Shown here: in pieces, positions 25,152 to 33,626 of the stretch
How the letters are laid out: every line of letters begins with the position of its first letter
Position numbering within the stretch: the first letter of the stretch is position 1
Program-made: the position numbers and the translations under genes
Assembly (NCBI GenBank): GCA_019162745.1
Contig: JAFLLC010000014.1
Coordinates: forward strand, 37,686 to 87,769
Length of the DNA: 50,084 bases
From: Deltaproteobacteria bacterium
GTDB taxonomy: Bacteria; Desulfobacterota; Desulfuromonadia; Geobacterales; Pseudopelobacteraceae
Direction of reading: 5' to 3'
Notes under the pieces: model-generated
What the model was told of the DNA's origin: nothing
What the model saw: the letters and a program-made list of their open reading frames with translations, nothing else
Databases searched by the model: none

Positions 25152-26234
25152 TTAAAACAGTGAAAACTTAATATATTTGCGCGGGTTTTCCTTGAAATCT
25201 TTTACCAGCGCATCCAGATCATCGACCATCTTGTTCATTTTGTCATAAAGAACCCGATCGTTCACCAGTTTTCCTGCTGTCCCGTCCCCCCCCTTGACTT
25301 TTGCGGTTACCTCTTCAATAGCTTTGACCGAAGATTCCGCTCTGGTAAGGAGAGAAATGCCTTTGTCATAAAATTCCCGATCGTTCAGTAGCAGACCAAC
25401 CGTCCCGTCTTTTGACCTGATTTTTTTATTCAGGTCGCTGACCTCATCGGCCGCCTGGATACTCTTGTCGGCCAGGGCGGTCAATTTCGTATAGAGCGCC
25501 TTGTCGTAGATCAATTTATTGAGAGTCCCGTCAGAGGACTGAATATCCTGCAGGGTGCGGTCGGCACGGCTCAGAATGCTGATCAGCTTGTAGTATGGCT
25601 CCGGGTCGCGGTTGAGTTTGCCAAGAGTCCCTTCACCGCGGTTTATCGTGGTCACCAGGTTTTTCATTTCAACGGCAAGCTGCGCTATATTGGTATAAAG
25701 CGTTTCGTCCTTGTTAAGCTTTCCCAGTGTCCCCTTGCCCTGGTTGATGTTGTCGATGATTCCGTCAAGTTTGTCAAAGACGCTGCCGGCATTCTGGATA
25801 ACATCATCCAGTTGGGCTGCCGATGTCCCCTGCAGCGTTGCAGGAGTTTTGCCGGAGTACTGTTTTGAAGGGAGAATATCAAGATATTTCTCACCCATCA
25901 GCCCGCGTGTTTTAATCGTTATTCTTGAATCGGCGCCGATTTTTTTCATGGCATCGGTATCGACTTCGATATCGATGCCGACCTCATTGCTGTTTTTCGG
26001 ATCTACAAACAGGATTGCGGTAACGATGCCGACGTCCACACCCGCCAGCCAGACCGGTGCGCCGGCTTTCAGGCCGACAACATCGCTCATGACGATCCGG
26101 ATAGCCCCCTTGGGGACAAACATCTTGGTTTTCTGACCCATCAGCAGGACCCCGCCGGCAAAAAAGAGCAGCGCCAGAAAGATAAAAACTCCCCCTCGCA
26201 CCTGGGCCCAGCCGATCTGATTACTCCGTTTCAT
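25152..26234 (-). CDS. mlaD: MlaD/MCE-domain lipid transport protein with tandem C-terminal repeats
   Basis: 360 aa. A signal-anchor helix (VRGGVFIFLALLFFAGGVLL) is followed by one MCE domain (about residues 38-120, IRIVMSDVVGLKAGAPVWLA). MCE rings carry phospholipids across the periplasm with the MlaEF ABC transporter. The C-terminal part (about residues 163-350) is five degenerate repeats of 35-40 residues, each beginning like GTLGKLNKDETLY and continuing as a helix. These likely form a long coiled-coil barrel above the ring. The tail PRKYIKFSLF resembles that of other Geobacter MCE proteins. The gene lies 45 bp after mlaF. Confidence 0.92.
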   Translation of the reverse strand: MKRSNQIGWAQVRGGVFIFLALLFFAGGVLLMGQKTKMFVPKGAIRIVMSDVVGLKAGAPVWLAGVDVGIVTAILFVDPKNSNEVGIDIEVDTDAMKKIGADSRITIKTRGLMGEKYLDILPSKQYSGKTPATLQGTSAAQLDDVIQNAGSVFDKLDGIIDNINQGKGTLGKLNKDETLYTNIAQLAVEMKNLVTTINRGEGTLGKLNRDPEPYYKLISILSRADRTLQDIQSSDGTLNKLIYDKALYTKLTALADKSIQAADEVSDLNKKIRSKDGTVGLLLNDREFYDKGISLLTRAESSVKAIEEVTAKVKGGDGTAGKLVNDRVLYDKMNKMVDDLDALVKDFKENPRKYIKFSLF

Positions 26235-26279
26235 ATCTATTCACCCTGTTCGTGCCGTTTTTTCGTGCTGGTCCGGATC

Positions 26280-27032
26280 TCATATAAAGAGCGACCTCTC
26301 CGTCGGCTCCAGAAATTCGCGCACCTCGGGGATACAGCTCCCTTTCATCTCTTCCTCACTCCCCTCAAACAGCATCTGTGCCTGGTGCAGAAAGGTGAAG
26401 CGCTGTGAGGTCGCAAAGGCGGTTGCCAGATCGTGTGTAACCATCAGGGTCGTCTTCCCCTCCCCCTGCAGCCGCTGCATCAGGTTGCAGATGTTGTAGA
26501 CTCCGATCGGATCCAGACCGGTGGTCGGTTCGTCAAAGAAGATGTAATCAGGGTCGGCGGCCAGGGCGCGGGCTATGGCGACCCGTTTCTTCATGCCGCC
26601 GGAGAGTTCGGCCGGGTACAGATCAAGGGCCGTATCAACCCCAACAAAACTGAGCTTTTCGCGCACAACTGCCGTGATTTCTCCCTCTGAAAGCCGTCCC
26701 TCTTCGAACATGCGATAGCCGACATTCTCCCCGACCGTCATCGAATCGAAAAGTGCCCCCCCCTGGAAAACGATCGCTATACGTTTGCGCTGCGGCATAA
26801 AGCTCGCTTCAGGCAGGCCGGTAATGCAGAGATCACCAATAGAAACCGTTCCGGAATCAGGATCCAGAAGGCCGAGCAGCAGCTTCAGGATGGTTGTTTT
26901 TCCGGAACCGCTGACCCCTAGAATAGTGCGGTTGACGCCGCGCTCCAGCAAAAAACTGAAATCCTCCAGAATTTTGCGGCCGCCGATTGAATAACATATT
27001 TTTTCCATACGGATTGAGTCGCGGGAATTCAT
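26280..27032 (-). CDS. mlaF: ABC transporter ATP-binding protein MlaF
   Basis: 250 aa from the ATG at 27032, which overlaps the EVE stop (ATGA) and has a GGGTGAAAG ribosome site; a longer in-frame form from 27083 is rejected. Walker A GVSGSGKTT, Q-loop FQGGALFDSMTV, signature [15 protein letters not shown], Walker B YIFFDEPTTGLDP and the switch His in MVTHDLATAF are all present. FQGGALFDSMTV.ENV and DEPTTGLDP are typical of MlaF. It powers lipid transfer between membranes with MlaE and MlaD. Confidence 0.94.
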   Translation of the reverse strand: MNSRDSIRMEKICYSIGGRKILEDFSFLLERGVNRTILGVSGSGKTTILKLLLGLLDPDSGTVSIGDLCITGLPEASFMPQRKRIAIVFQGGALFDSMTVGENVGYRMFEEGRLSEGEITAVVREKLSFVGVDTALDLYPAELSGGMKKRVAIARALAADPDYIFFDEPTTGLDPIGVYNICNLMQRLQGEGKTTLMVTHDLATAFATSQRFTFLHQAQMLFEGSEEEMKGSCIPEVREFLEPTERSLFI

Positions 27033-27511
27033 CGCTCTTTCACCCTTTCTGTCATCCCCCCCATAGTCAGTATAATCCGCCACTCTGCCTCCGTTACCGG
27101 TTGAATAGAGAGGCGACTCCGCTTGACCAGCGGCATATCGGTCAGCAGCGGGTTCTGTTTAATGCGCGCCAGAGTCACAATTTTTTGCAGCGGTTCAACG
27201 TAGCGCACATCTACCATGTACCAGATTGGCTTATCAACTGATGCCTTGGGATCAAAATGCTCTCCGTCCGGATTCAGAGCTGTTGTGTCAGGATACCCGG
27301 ATCTTGCAATCTCCGCCAGGCCTACGATTGCAGGTTCCGGGATATTGCTGTGATAAAACAGCACAATGTCGCCAGGTTGGATAGTATCCCGCAGGAAATT
27401 GCGGGCCTGGAAGTTGCGCACTCCATCCCACGGCTCGGTCATATCCGGGCGGTTCTTCAGGTCGTCGAAGGAAAAACAGCCCGGTTCGGTTTTAAACAGC
27501 CAATACGCCAT
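27029..27511 (-). CDS. EVE-domain protein (thymocyte nuclear protein 1-like)
   Basis: 160 aa, almost entirely an EVE domain: MAYWLFKTEPGCFSFDDLKN, then EPWDGVRNFQARNFLRDTIQ, GDIVLFYHSNIPEPAIVGLA and the C-terminal MPLVKRSRLSIQPVTEAEW. The fold is PUA-like and in known members binds modified bases in DNA or RNA. It sits between mlaE (2 bp upstream) and mlaF (4-base overlap), inside a lipid transport operon to which it has no obvious functional link. RBS is GAGG in the mlaE stop region. Confidence 0.93.
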   Translation of the reverse strand: MAYWLFKTEPGCFSFDDLKNRPDMTEPWDGVRNFQARNFLRDTIQPGDIVLFYHSNIPEPAIVGLAEIARSGYPDTTALNPDGEHFDPKASVDKPIWYMVDVRYVEPLQKIVTLARIKQNPLLTDMPLVKRSRLSIQPVTEAEWRIILTMGGMTERVKER

Positions 27512-27513
27512 TA

Positions 27514-28287
27514 TCAGCCTCTGAAAACGATAAAAATCTTTGCAATAAAAAAATCGCTGACCAGGATCAGAACCGAAGAAAGCACGACCGCCTTCTTAGC
27601 TGCCGCACCGACCCCTTCGGCGCCTCCCTTTGTGTTAAGCCCCGCGTAACAACCGGTTACAGCGATGATGGCGCCGAACACCACCGGCTTCACCACCCCC
27701 TCGATAAGATCCTGAAACACCATGAACTGGGGCAGTCCGCTGATGTACATGACCGGGTTGATGTTATAGCCGGCCGACATGATATACCCGCCAAAAATAG
27801 AGACTATATCAGTCACAATCGTCAGGAGCGGCAGAGCCAGCAGCATGGCTTTAAAGCGCGGTACCACCAGGCGCTTGATGATGTCGGTCCCTTCCACCCG
27901 CATGGCATCAACCTGCTCCGTCACCACCATCGTCCCCAGTTCGGCGGTGATGGCTGATCCTACGCGGCCGGTGACCATCAGCGCGGCAAGCACCGGTCCA
28001 AGCTCCTTGACCATCGTCACCGCGACCATGCCGCCGACATAGCTGGTTGCGGCAAATGGTTTTAGTTGGATCAATGACTGCAGCGCCATGACCATGCCGG
28101 AGAAAAGACCGGTCAGTATGCAGATGAATAGGGATGAGAACCCCAATTTATCAAACTGGATGATGGATTCACGGTAATAGAAGGGGCGCCGGAAGATCCT
28201 GACAAAGGTGCGCCCCGCAAGGGTAAAATAATTTTGCAGCTCGTGAAAAAAAAACAGCAGAATTCTGTCGGTGACGGCAAGGTTCAT
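27514..28287 (-). CDS. mlaE: ABC transporter permease MlaE
   Basis: 257 aa with about five to six hydrophobic segments. Family motifs: GLFSGMVMALQSLIQLKPFA, VKELGPVLAALMVTGRVGSA, then ITAELGTMVVTEQVDAMRVE. It is the inner-membrane permease of the Mla retrograde or anterograde phospholipid system. It starts only 6 bp after the lon stop, so it is probably co-transcribed with lon, an unusual placement. Partner genes mlaF and mlaD follow, with an EVE gene inserted. mlaB and mlaC are not present here. Confidence 0.93.
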   Translation of the reverse strand: MNLAVTDRILLFFFHELQNYFTLAGRTFVRIFRRPFYYRESIIQFDKLGFSSLFICILTGLFSGMVMALQSLIQLKPFAATSYVGGMVAVTMVKELGPVLAALMVTGRVGSAITAELGTMVVTEQVDAMRVEGTDIIKRLVVPRFKAMLLALPLLTIVTDIVSIFGGYIMSAGYNINPVMYISGLPQFMVFQDLIEGVVKPVVFGAIIAVTGCYAGLNTKGGAEGVGAAAKKAVVLSSVLILVSDFFIAKIFIVFRG

Positions 28288-28293
28288 ATTCAG

Positions 28294-30609
28294 CTAGAGT
28301 GCTGCTGCCAGCGCTTCTGCAGCCTCAGTTACGAAGATGAACTGCAGTTCTCCCCGGACATTATCCGGGATATCCTCAAGGTCGTCACGGTTGCGCTCCG
28401 GCGCAATGATTGTGTGCACACCCGCCCGATGAGCCGCCAGCACCTTCTCCTTCAGGCCGCCGATCGCCAGCACCCTGCCGGTCAGCGTAATCTCTCCGGT
28501 CATCGCAACGTTGCGGCGGGCCGGCTTTCCTGTCAGGAGTGAAACAAGCGCCGTGACCATGGTGATCCCGGCTGAAGGGCCGTCTTTGGGAATGGCGCCT
28601 GAAGGGACATGGATATGAATGATACGATTTTCAAACGCTTCCGGTTTGATGCCGAATTCGTCGGCATGCGCTTCTATATAGGACAGGGCCGCCCGGGCCG
28701 ACTCCTTCATCACATCGCCCAGCGAACCGGTCAGGATCAGCTCCGTCTTGCCCGGCATGGAGGTGACTTCTATGAAAAGAATATCGCCCCCGGTCTCAGT
28801 CCAGGCTAGTCCGGTCGCTACACCGATGCGGTCGTTCTCGGCCGCTACCTCGTTATGGAACTTTTTCGGCCCAAGCAGTTCTGTTACTGCTTCAGGGGTA
28901 ATGCAGCTACGCGTGGCCTTGTTCTGCGTGATTTCCTTGGCCACCTTGCGGCAGATCGAGGCGATCGTGCGCTGCAGACCCCTCACGCCCGCTTCACGGG
29001 TATAGTCACTGATAACTTTCTGCAGCGCTTCGTCATTGAACGAGAGACCACGGTCAGAGAGACCGTTTTCCTCCAGTTCCCGTGCGATAATAAAATTTTT
29101 GGCGATCTGCAGTTTTTCCTGACTGCTGTAGCCGGCAAGGCGGATAACCTCCATGCGATCCTTGAGCGGGCCGGGTATCGGGTCGAGCTGGTTGGCTGTC
29201 GTGATGAACATCACTTTGGAGAGGTCAAAGGCGACGTCGAGGTAGTGGTCGTTGAAACTGAAGTTCTGCTCCGGGTCAAGCACCTCCAGAAGCGCGCTGG
29301 CCGGATCGCCACGAAAGTCATTGCCGAGCTTGTCGATTTCATCCAGCATGAAGATGGGATTGTTGACGCCGCAGCGGTAGAGTTCCTTGATAATGCGCCC
29401 CGGCAGTGCACCGATGTAGGTGCGGCGGTGACCGCGGATTTCGGCTTCATCCCGGACCCCCCCCAGCGAAATGCGCACAAATTTACGACCCATTGAACGG
29501 GCAATCGACTTGCCGAGCGAGGTCTTGCCGACCCCCGGCGGGCCGACAAAACAGAGCACCGGTCCCTTCATGTTCTCTTTGAGTGAGCGTACCGCCAGAA
29601 ATTCCAGGATGCGCTCTTTGACCTTTTTCAGGTTGTAATGATCTTCGTTGAGAATTTCCTCCGCCCGCACGATGTCGAGACTGTCGGTCGTGCTGGTGTT
29701 CCAGGGCATGCCGGCCAGATAATCAAGGTAGGTCCGCGCGACATTGTATTCCGGGGAAGCCTGATTGATCCGCTCAAGGCGGCTCAACTCCTTGTCGGCT
29801 ATTTTTTTTATATCTTCGGGAAGGCCGGCTTCCTCGATTTTCCGGCGCAGCTCATTCATGTCGGCGGTGCGCGGATCTTCATCACCCAGCTCTTCCTGAA
29901 TATGCTTCATCTGCTCACGGAGGATATATTCCTTCTGGTTTTTACCGACCCTTTTGGTGACTTCACCGGCCACCTCATTTTTGATCTGCATCCGCTGCAC
30001 TTCGTTGGTAAGATGGACATAGACCTTTTTCAGCCGTTCGAGCGGATCGACCGTTTCCAGCAGTTCCTGCAGGTCAACCGGAGGAAGATTTACATAAAGA
30101 GCCACCAGGTCGGAGAGACGTGCCGGGTTGTCGATATAGTCGATCATTTTCATGACATCTTCAGGAAGTGGCTTGCCGTGCGAAAGCGCTATTTTCAACA
30201 GTGCATTCAGACTCTGAACCAGTGCGCCCGATACGAGATCTTTTTCAACGAACTCCCGCACAATCTCACAATGAGCCAGGGTCAGCGCCCCGGCCGGTTC
30301 GGTGTCGAGAATCCGCAGACGGGTGACCCCTTCCAGCGAAACCTTATAGCGGCCGTCATCCATCCGTTTTATCTGGTTAACCTTGCAGAGTGTCCCGATC
30401 TCACACCTGCCGCCCGGAAGTTCACTTTTTGGGTCATCAGGCCGTTCGAAAGTCAGCACCACATATTTTTCATAGTTGTCTGCTTCGCGGAAAGTGGTGA
30501 CATCCCTTTCGCTGACATACAGGGGAAACAGCATATAGGGGAAAACAACTGCCTCTGTTTGGGAGTAAAGAGGTAATTTTGTTGGTATTTCTATAATGGC
30601 GTGCGGCAT
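28294..30609 (-). CDS. lon: ATP-dependent Lon protease
   Basis: 771 aa from the ATG at 30609 ([10 protein letters not shown]), with GGGA upstream. A longer ORF starts at 30690, but that codon lies inside the promoter. Domains: N-terminal LAN substrate-binding domain (about 10-200), coiled-coil linker, AAA+ with Walker [10 protein letters not shown] near 355 and Walker [10 protein letters not shown], and C-terminal serine-lysine protease with catalytic Ser near 678 ([10 protein letters not shown]) and Lys near 720 ([10 protein letters not shown]). It degrades misfolded and regulatory proteins in the cytoplasm. Complete and apparently functional. First gene of the minus-strand run. Confidence 0.97.
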   Translation of the reverse strand: MPHAIIEIPTKLPLYSQTEAVVFPYMLFPLYVSERDVTTFREADNYEKYVVLTFERPDDPKSELPGGRCEIGTLCKVNQIKRMDDGRYKVSLEGVTRLRILDTEPAGALTLAHCEIVREFVEKDLVSGALVQSLNALLKIALSHGKPLPEDVMKMIDYIDNPARLSDLVALYVNLPPVDLQELLETVDPLERLKKVYVHLTNEVQRMQIKNEVAGEVTKRVGKNQKEYILREQMKHIQEELGDEDPRTADMNELRRKIEEAGLPEDIKKIADKELSRLERINQASPEYNVARTYLDYLAGMPWNTSTTDSLDIVRAEEILNEDHYNLKKVKERILEFLAVRSLKENMKGPVLCFVGPPGVGKTSLGKSIARSMGRKFVRISLGGVRDEAEIRGHRRTYIGALPGRIIKELYRCGVNNPIFMLDEIDKLGNDFRGDPASALLEVLDPEQNFSFNDHYLDVAFDLSKVMFITTANQLDPIPGPLKDRMEVIRLAGYSSQEKLQIAKNFIIARELEENGLSDRGLSFNDEALQKVISDYTREAGVRGLQRTIASICRKVAKEITQNKATRSCITPEAVTELLGPKKFHNEVAAENDRIGVATGLAWTETGGDILFIEVTSMPGKTELILTGSLGDVMKESARAALSYIEAHADEFGIKPEAFENRIIHIHVPSGAIPKDGPSAGITMVTALVSLLTGKPARRNVAMTGEITLTGRVLAIGGLKEKVLAAHRAGVHTIIAPERNRDDLEDIPDNVRGELQFIFVTEAAEALAAAL

Positions 30610-30680
30610 ATGAGAGCATCCCTTTTTTATGTTATAAACCTGATTGGCGCGGCGGCAAAACATGTTATTACATTTTATGA

Positions 30681-30708
30681 ATTGTAGCACACTTCAGGCT
30701 ACAAGCAA
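30681..30708 (-). promoter_or_regulatory. Sigma-70-like promoter for lon
   Basis: On the minus strand TTGCTT (30708-30703) is followed after 16 bp by TACAAT (30686-30681), five of six matches to the -10 consensus. The start of transcription would be near 30674, giving a leader of about 65 nt to the ATG at 30609. Confidence 0.55.
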
Positions 30709-30712
30709 ATCC

Positions 30713-31294
30713 TCAGACAGGTTTTCCCGCTCTAACGACAACATTTACGACCCGGACCCCGGCGGCAGGGCCTGCCAGTTCATGACAGAGCAGTGAGAGA
30801 AATCGTATCGTCACCAGGCGGTGGATTGCGGCCTGGGTAAAGCGGTATAGCCAGAAGCGAAGCAGTGACGGCGAACGGCTCCCAAGGATCAAAGGGCAGA
30901 AGTCATTAAGCTGGAGCGAAATATGTGTTCTTTCCGGCAGATGTTCCACCCCGAACCGGAGTTCTCCTCTATCGCATTGGCGCGGCTGCACCAAAAAACC
31001 GCCACAGATACGCAACGTCGCGAAGTCGTCTGCATACTCCGGCGGTAAGAAGCTTATCAGGCTCTGCCTGGTTCCGATCAGACGGAACTCAATGCCGCTC
31101 TCCAGTGCCACCGGACGGATCAGTGTCAGGGTGAACTTTTTGACATAGCCCAAATAGCGAAGGAGCAGTTCTGCCGCGGAAAGCTCCGCTGCCATCGCTT
31201 CCGGCAGGTCGGTCGACTGGATGGAAAAGACCGAGGCATCATCTACCATTACCTGCTGGCAGGCTATTTCGAGAAGCGGTGTGTGTGAAGGCAT
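30713..31294 (-). CDS. Hypothetical protein, 193 aa
   Basis: No family recognised. The product begins MPSHTPLLEIACQQVMVDDA and includes the segments KKFTLTLIRPVALESGIEFR and LRICGGFLVQPRQCDRGELR. No signal peptide or membrane helix is seen, and the composition is that of a soluble mixed alpha/beta protein. The N-terminal half reads like a small-ligand or heteromer domain, but nothing specific can be claimed. It lies upstream of lon on the same strand (about 100 bp before the lon ATG), and is divergent from the MacAB leader. Ribosome site is weak. The frame has normal codon use for the region, which supports its being real. Confidence 0.65.
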   Translation of the reverse strand: MPSHTPLLEIACQQVMVDDASVFSIQSTDLPEAMAAELSAAELLLRYLGYVKKFTLTLIRPVALESGIEFRLIGTRQSLISFLPPEYADDFATLRICGGFLVQPRQCDRGELRFGVEHLPERTHISLQLNDFCPLILGSRSPSLLRFWLYRFTQAAIHRLVTIRFLSLLCHELAGPAAGVRVVNVVVRAGKPV

Positions 31295-31380
31295 ACCGGG
31301 TATTTAGCCACTAGCGTCAGATATTGCAATCTAAATCGTTTCTTGTTTAGCGCCAAAGCTGCGTACCCCCAATTTCTTCC

Positions 31381-31408
31381 TTGACAAGTTTACAGATTGT
31401 ATTAAGAT
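31381..31408 (+). promoter_or_regulatory. Promoter of the MacAB-type operon leader
   Basis: Perfect TTGACA at 31381-31386, a 16-bp spacer and TAAGAT at 31403-31408 in an AT-rich stretch. Transcription would begin near 31415 and run through the leader peptide and the terminator before reaching the efflux genes. Confidence 0.65.
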
Positions 31409-31459
31409 AAAAATTATCCTGTTAGGAGCTAAATATTATATCGAAAGGAGACCCCGCCC

Positions 31460-31522
31460 ATGTGGACTGCAAGATTTAAAATTCGTCCGGTTTCCCACTG
31501 CAAAGAGGGTTGCCCTAGTTAG
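31460..31522 (+). CDS. Candidate regulatory leader peptide, 20 aa, before the MacAB-type operon
   Basis: ATG at 31460 follows AAAGGAG (31444-31450) by 9 bp, one of the best ribosome sites in the window. The peptide begins MWTARFKIRPVS and continues HCKEGCPS, ending at TAG 31520-31522. It contains Arg5-Phe6-Lys7 and Lys7-Ile8-Arg9, two overlapping basic-X-basic motifs of the kind at which macrolide-bound ribosomes stall. It lies between a promoter and an intrinsic terminator, upstream of a macrolide-type efflux system. Translation and function are inferred; the sequence shows only the ORF, its RBS and its setting. Confidence 0.65.
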   Translation: MWTARFKIRPVSHCKEGCPS

Positions 31523-31545
31523 CCCGCCGCCGACCGGCCGCGGGC
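31522..31545 (+). promoter_or_regulatory. GC-rich hairpin directly after the leader peptide
   Basis: GCCCGC (31522-31527) pairs with GCGGGC (31540-31545). An inner GCC/GGC stem (29-31 with 36-38) sits around a GACC loop, after a C-C mismatch. It begins on the last base of the leader stop codon, so a ribosome terminating there would cover it. It could be a pause hairpin, or a helix stacked inside the antiterminator. Confidence 0.5.
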
Positions 31546-31556
31546 GTACAGAAAAG

Positions 31557-31591
31557 GCCTCTCTGTCGTCAGACGGGGGGGCTTTTTTTTT
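31557..31591 (+). terminator. Intrinsic terminator (attenuator) before macA
   Basis: GCCTCTCTGTC (31557-31567) pairs with GACGGGGGGGC (31572-31582) over 11 bp, including three G-U pairs, with loop GTCA. Nine T residues follow (31583-31591). It lies in the 5' leader, 70 bp before macA, and so would stop transcription of the operon unless prevented. AAAA just upstream of the stem gives some bidirectional character. Confidence 0.75.
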
Positions 31592-31661
31592 GTCGTGCCG
31601 GCCGTTATCTGTTATGATGAACGCACTAATTTTGCTACTACGAAAATATAGAGAGATTTGA

Positions 31662-32927
31662 ATGAAAAAATACCTTGTCATTTTGGCTGTTTTAGTTATT
31701 ACAGCCGGCATTGCCGGCTATTTCATCTATAACCGTGCGCCGGAGGTCAGCTATAAGACCGCTAAAATAGAACGCGGTACGATTGTTTCTACGGTAGCCG
31801 CTACCGGCAACCTTTCGGCGGTAACCACCGTTCAGGTCGGCACCCAAGTGTCCGGCACGATTCAGAAGCTCTATGTCGATTTCAACTCACGGGTCAAAAA
31901 AGGGCAGGCTATTGCCGAGATCGATCCCTCTCTGTTCAACGCTTCAGTTACACAGTCCCAGGGGAACTATCTCAGCGCCGAGGCAAATCTCCAAAAAGCC
32001 AGAGTCACTCTGGCGGACGCTGTGAGAACATTCAACCGCTATAAAAAAATGCTGGCAGACGGGATAATTTCCCAAGGGGACTTCGACGCAACCGAGACAG
32101 CGGTACAATCATCCAGGGCCGCCGTCAAGGCTGCAGAAGGGGCTCTTGCCCAGAGCCGCGGCTCGTTGATGCAGTCCAAAACCAACTTGCGCTATTCTGT
32201 CATCCGCTCGCCGGTCGATGGAGTCGTCATATCCCGGGCAATCGATGTTGGTCAGACCGTTGCCGCCTCCTTTTCGACTCCGACACTCTTCACAATCGCC
32301 CAGGACCTGACTAAAATGCAGATTGAAGTCAGCGTTGACGAAGCCGATATCAGCCGCATCCAGCTGAACCAGAAAGCCAGCTTCACTGTCGATTCCTATC
32401 CGGAACAGACCTTCCGCGGTAAAGTCATCCAGATCCGCAGCGCACCGGTCATCACCCAGAATGTTGTTACCTATGTCGTGGTTGTCAGCGTTGATAACAG
32501 CGACCTGAAACTGAAGCCGGGCATGACCGCCAATGTGTCGGTTAAAGTTGCAAAGAAGGACGATGTGCTCATGCTGCCGCCGGCCGCTCTGCGCTTCAAG
32601 CCAAAATTAAAAGTGGATAATACTAAGGAGAAGGACACCGCTAATAGTGACGGAGTTTCCGGTCAGCGTCCTGCCGGGGGCGGCAGACCGAACGGTGCAG
32701 GCAAAGGCGGCTCCGGTAAAACAGGTGAGAGGAGCCAGAAGGTATATCTGCTCAAGGAGGGGAAACCGCTGGCTGTACAGGTCAAGACCGGCATCGCCAA
32801 CAACAGCAGTATTGAGCTGGTCGAGGGCGATATCAAGGATGGCGATGAGGTCATTGTTGAACAGATCGGCGGGGACACAAAGAAAAAGGCGGGAGCAAGT
32901 TCGTCACCGATGGGGCATCGTTTCTAA
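31662..32927 (+). CDS. macA: MacA-like periplasmic adaptor of an ABC efflux system
   Basis: 421 aa. N-terminal signal-anchor (KKYLVILAVLVITAGIAGYF), lipoyl half VATTGNLSAV-type segment (VAATGNLSAVTTVQVGTQVS), coiled-coil hairpin (about residues 95-160), second lipoyl half (YSVIRSPVDGVVISRAIDVG), beta-barrel and membrane-proximal domains. A Gly/Pro/Lys/Asn-rich insertion (about 315-365) interrupts the last domain. It bridges the MacB ABC pump to a TolC-type channel. RBS AGAGAG. The gene follows the leader-peptide/terminator region and abuts the ATPase gene with no gap. Confidence 0.9.
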   Translation: MKKYLVILAVLVITAGIAGYFIYNRAPEVSYKTAKIERGTIVSTVAATGNLSAVTTVQVGTQVSGTIQKLYVDFNSRVKKGQAIAEIDPSLFNASVTQSQGNYLSAEANLQKARVTLADAVRTFNRYKKMLADGIISQGDFDATETAVQSSRAAVKAAEGALAQSRGSLMQSKTNLRYSVIRSPVDGVVISRAIDVGQTVAASFSTPTLFTIAQDLTKMQIEVSVDEADISRIQLNQKASFTVDSYPEQTFRGKVIQIRSAPVITQNVVTYVVVVSVDNSDLKLKPGMTANVSVKVAKKDDVLMLPPAALRFKPKLKVDNTKEKDTANSDGVSGQRPAGGGRPNGAGKGGSGKTGERSQKVYLLKEGKPLAVQVKTGIANNSSIELVEGDIKDGDEVIVEQIGGDTKKKAGASSSPMGHRF

Positions 32928-33623
32928 ATGAGTGACGTCATTTCCCTGACCGATATCCGCCGAGTCTTTACAATGGGCGACCAGCAGTTTGAAGCGCTCA
33001 AGGGCATCTCCTACGGTGTCGCCGCCGGAGAATTCGTTGCGATTATGGGTGCCTCCGGCAGCGGTAAATCAACCTGCATGAATATTGTCGGCTGTCTGGA
33101 TAGGCCTACCTCCGGCCAATACCTGCTGGACGGCCTGGACGTCGGGGCCATGGACCCCAACCAGCTGGCTGATATCCGCAATAAGAAACTCGGCTTTGTT
33201 TTTCAGGGTTTCAACCTGCTGGCCCGCACCCCGGCTGTGGAAAACGTCGAACTGCCGCTGGTGTACGCCGGTCTTAATGCCAAAGAGCGGCGTCAAAAAG
33301 CAGTGATTGCCATGGAGCAGGTCGGTCTGGCCGGCAAAGAGAACAACCACCCCAGCCAGCTTTCGGGTGGTCAGCAGCAGCGGGTAGCCATCGCCCGCGC
33401 TCTGGTCAACAATCCGGCAGTTATCCTGGCCGATGAGCCGACCGGCAATCTGGACAGCACCACCAGCGAAGAAATCATGGTGCTTTTTACGGCTCTCAAC
33501 AAGAAGGGGATAACAATCATTATGGTCACTCACGAGCACGATGTGGCGGCGTATGCGGGAAGGCAGATAACCTTCAAGGATGGAAAAATAATTTCGGACC
33601 GTCCGACCGGTCGGACGGCTTAG
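32928..33623 (+). CDS. macB: MacB-type ABC efflux ATP-binding protein
   Basis: 231 aa, a stand-alone ATPase of the LolD/MacB family. Walker [12 protein letters not shown]-loop [20 protein letters not shown], signature [15 protein letters not shown], Walker [14 protein letters not shown], switch His in [12 protein letters not shown]. In E. coli MacB the ATPase and permease are one chain; here they are separate genes, as in many Gram-negative and Gram-positive homologues. Start ATG directly follows the macA stop, and the permease follows after 3 bp. Confidence 0.92.
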   Translation: MSDVISLTDIRRVFTMGDQQFEALKGISYGVAAGEFVAIMGASGSGKSTCMNIVGCLDRPTSGQYLLDGLDVGAMDPNQLADIRNKKLGFVFQGFNLLARTPAVENVELPLVYAGLNAKERRQKAVIAMEQVGLAGKENNHPSQLSGGQQQRVAIARALVNNPAVILADEPTGNLDSTTSEEIMVLFTALNKKGITIIMVTHEHDVAAYAGRQITFKDGKIISDRPTGRTA

Positions 33624-33626
33624 AGT

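Noticed and set aside
29638-30576. 312-codon plus-strand open frame opposite lon, with another of 213 codons at 28855-29496
   Set aside because: Mirror frames of the highly conserved lon coding sequence; no ribosome site or recognisable domain, and composition is that of reverse-complement coding DNA.
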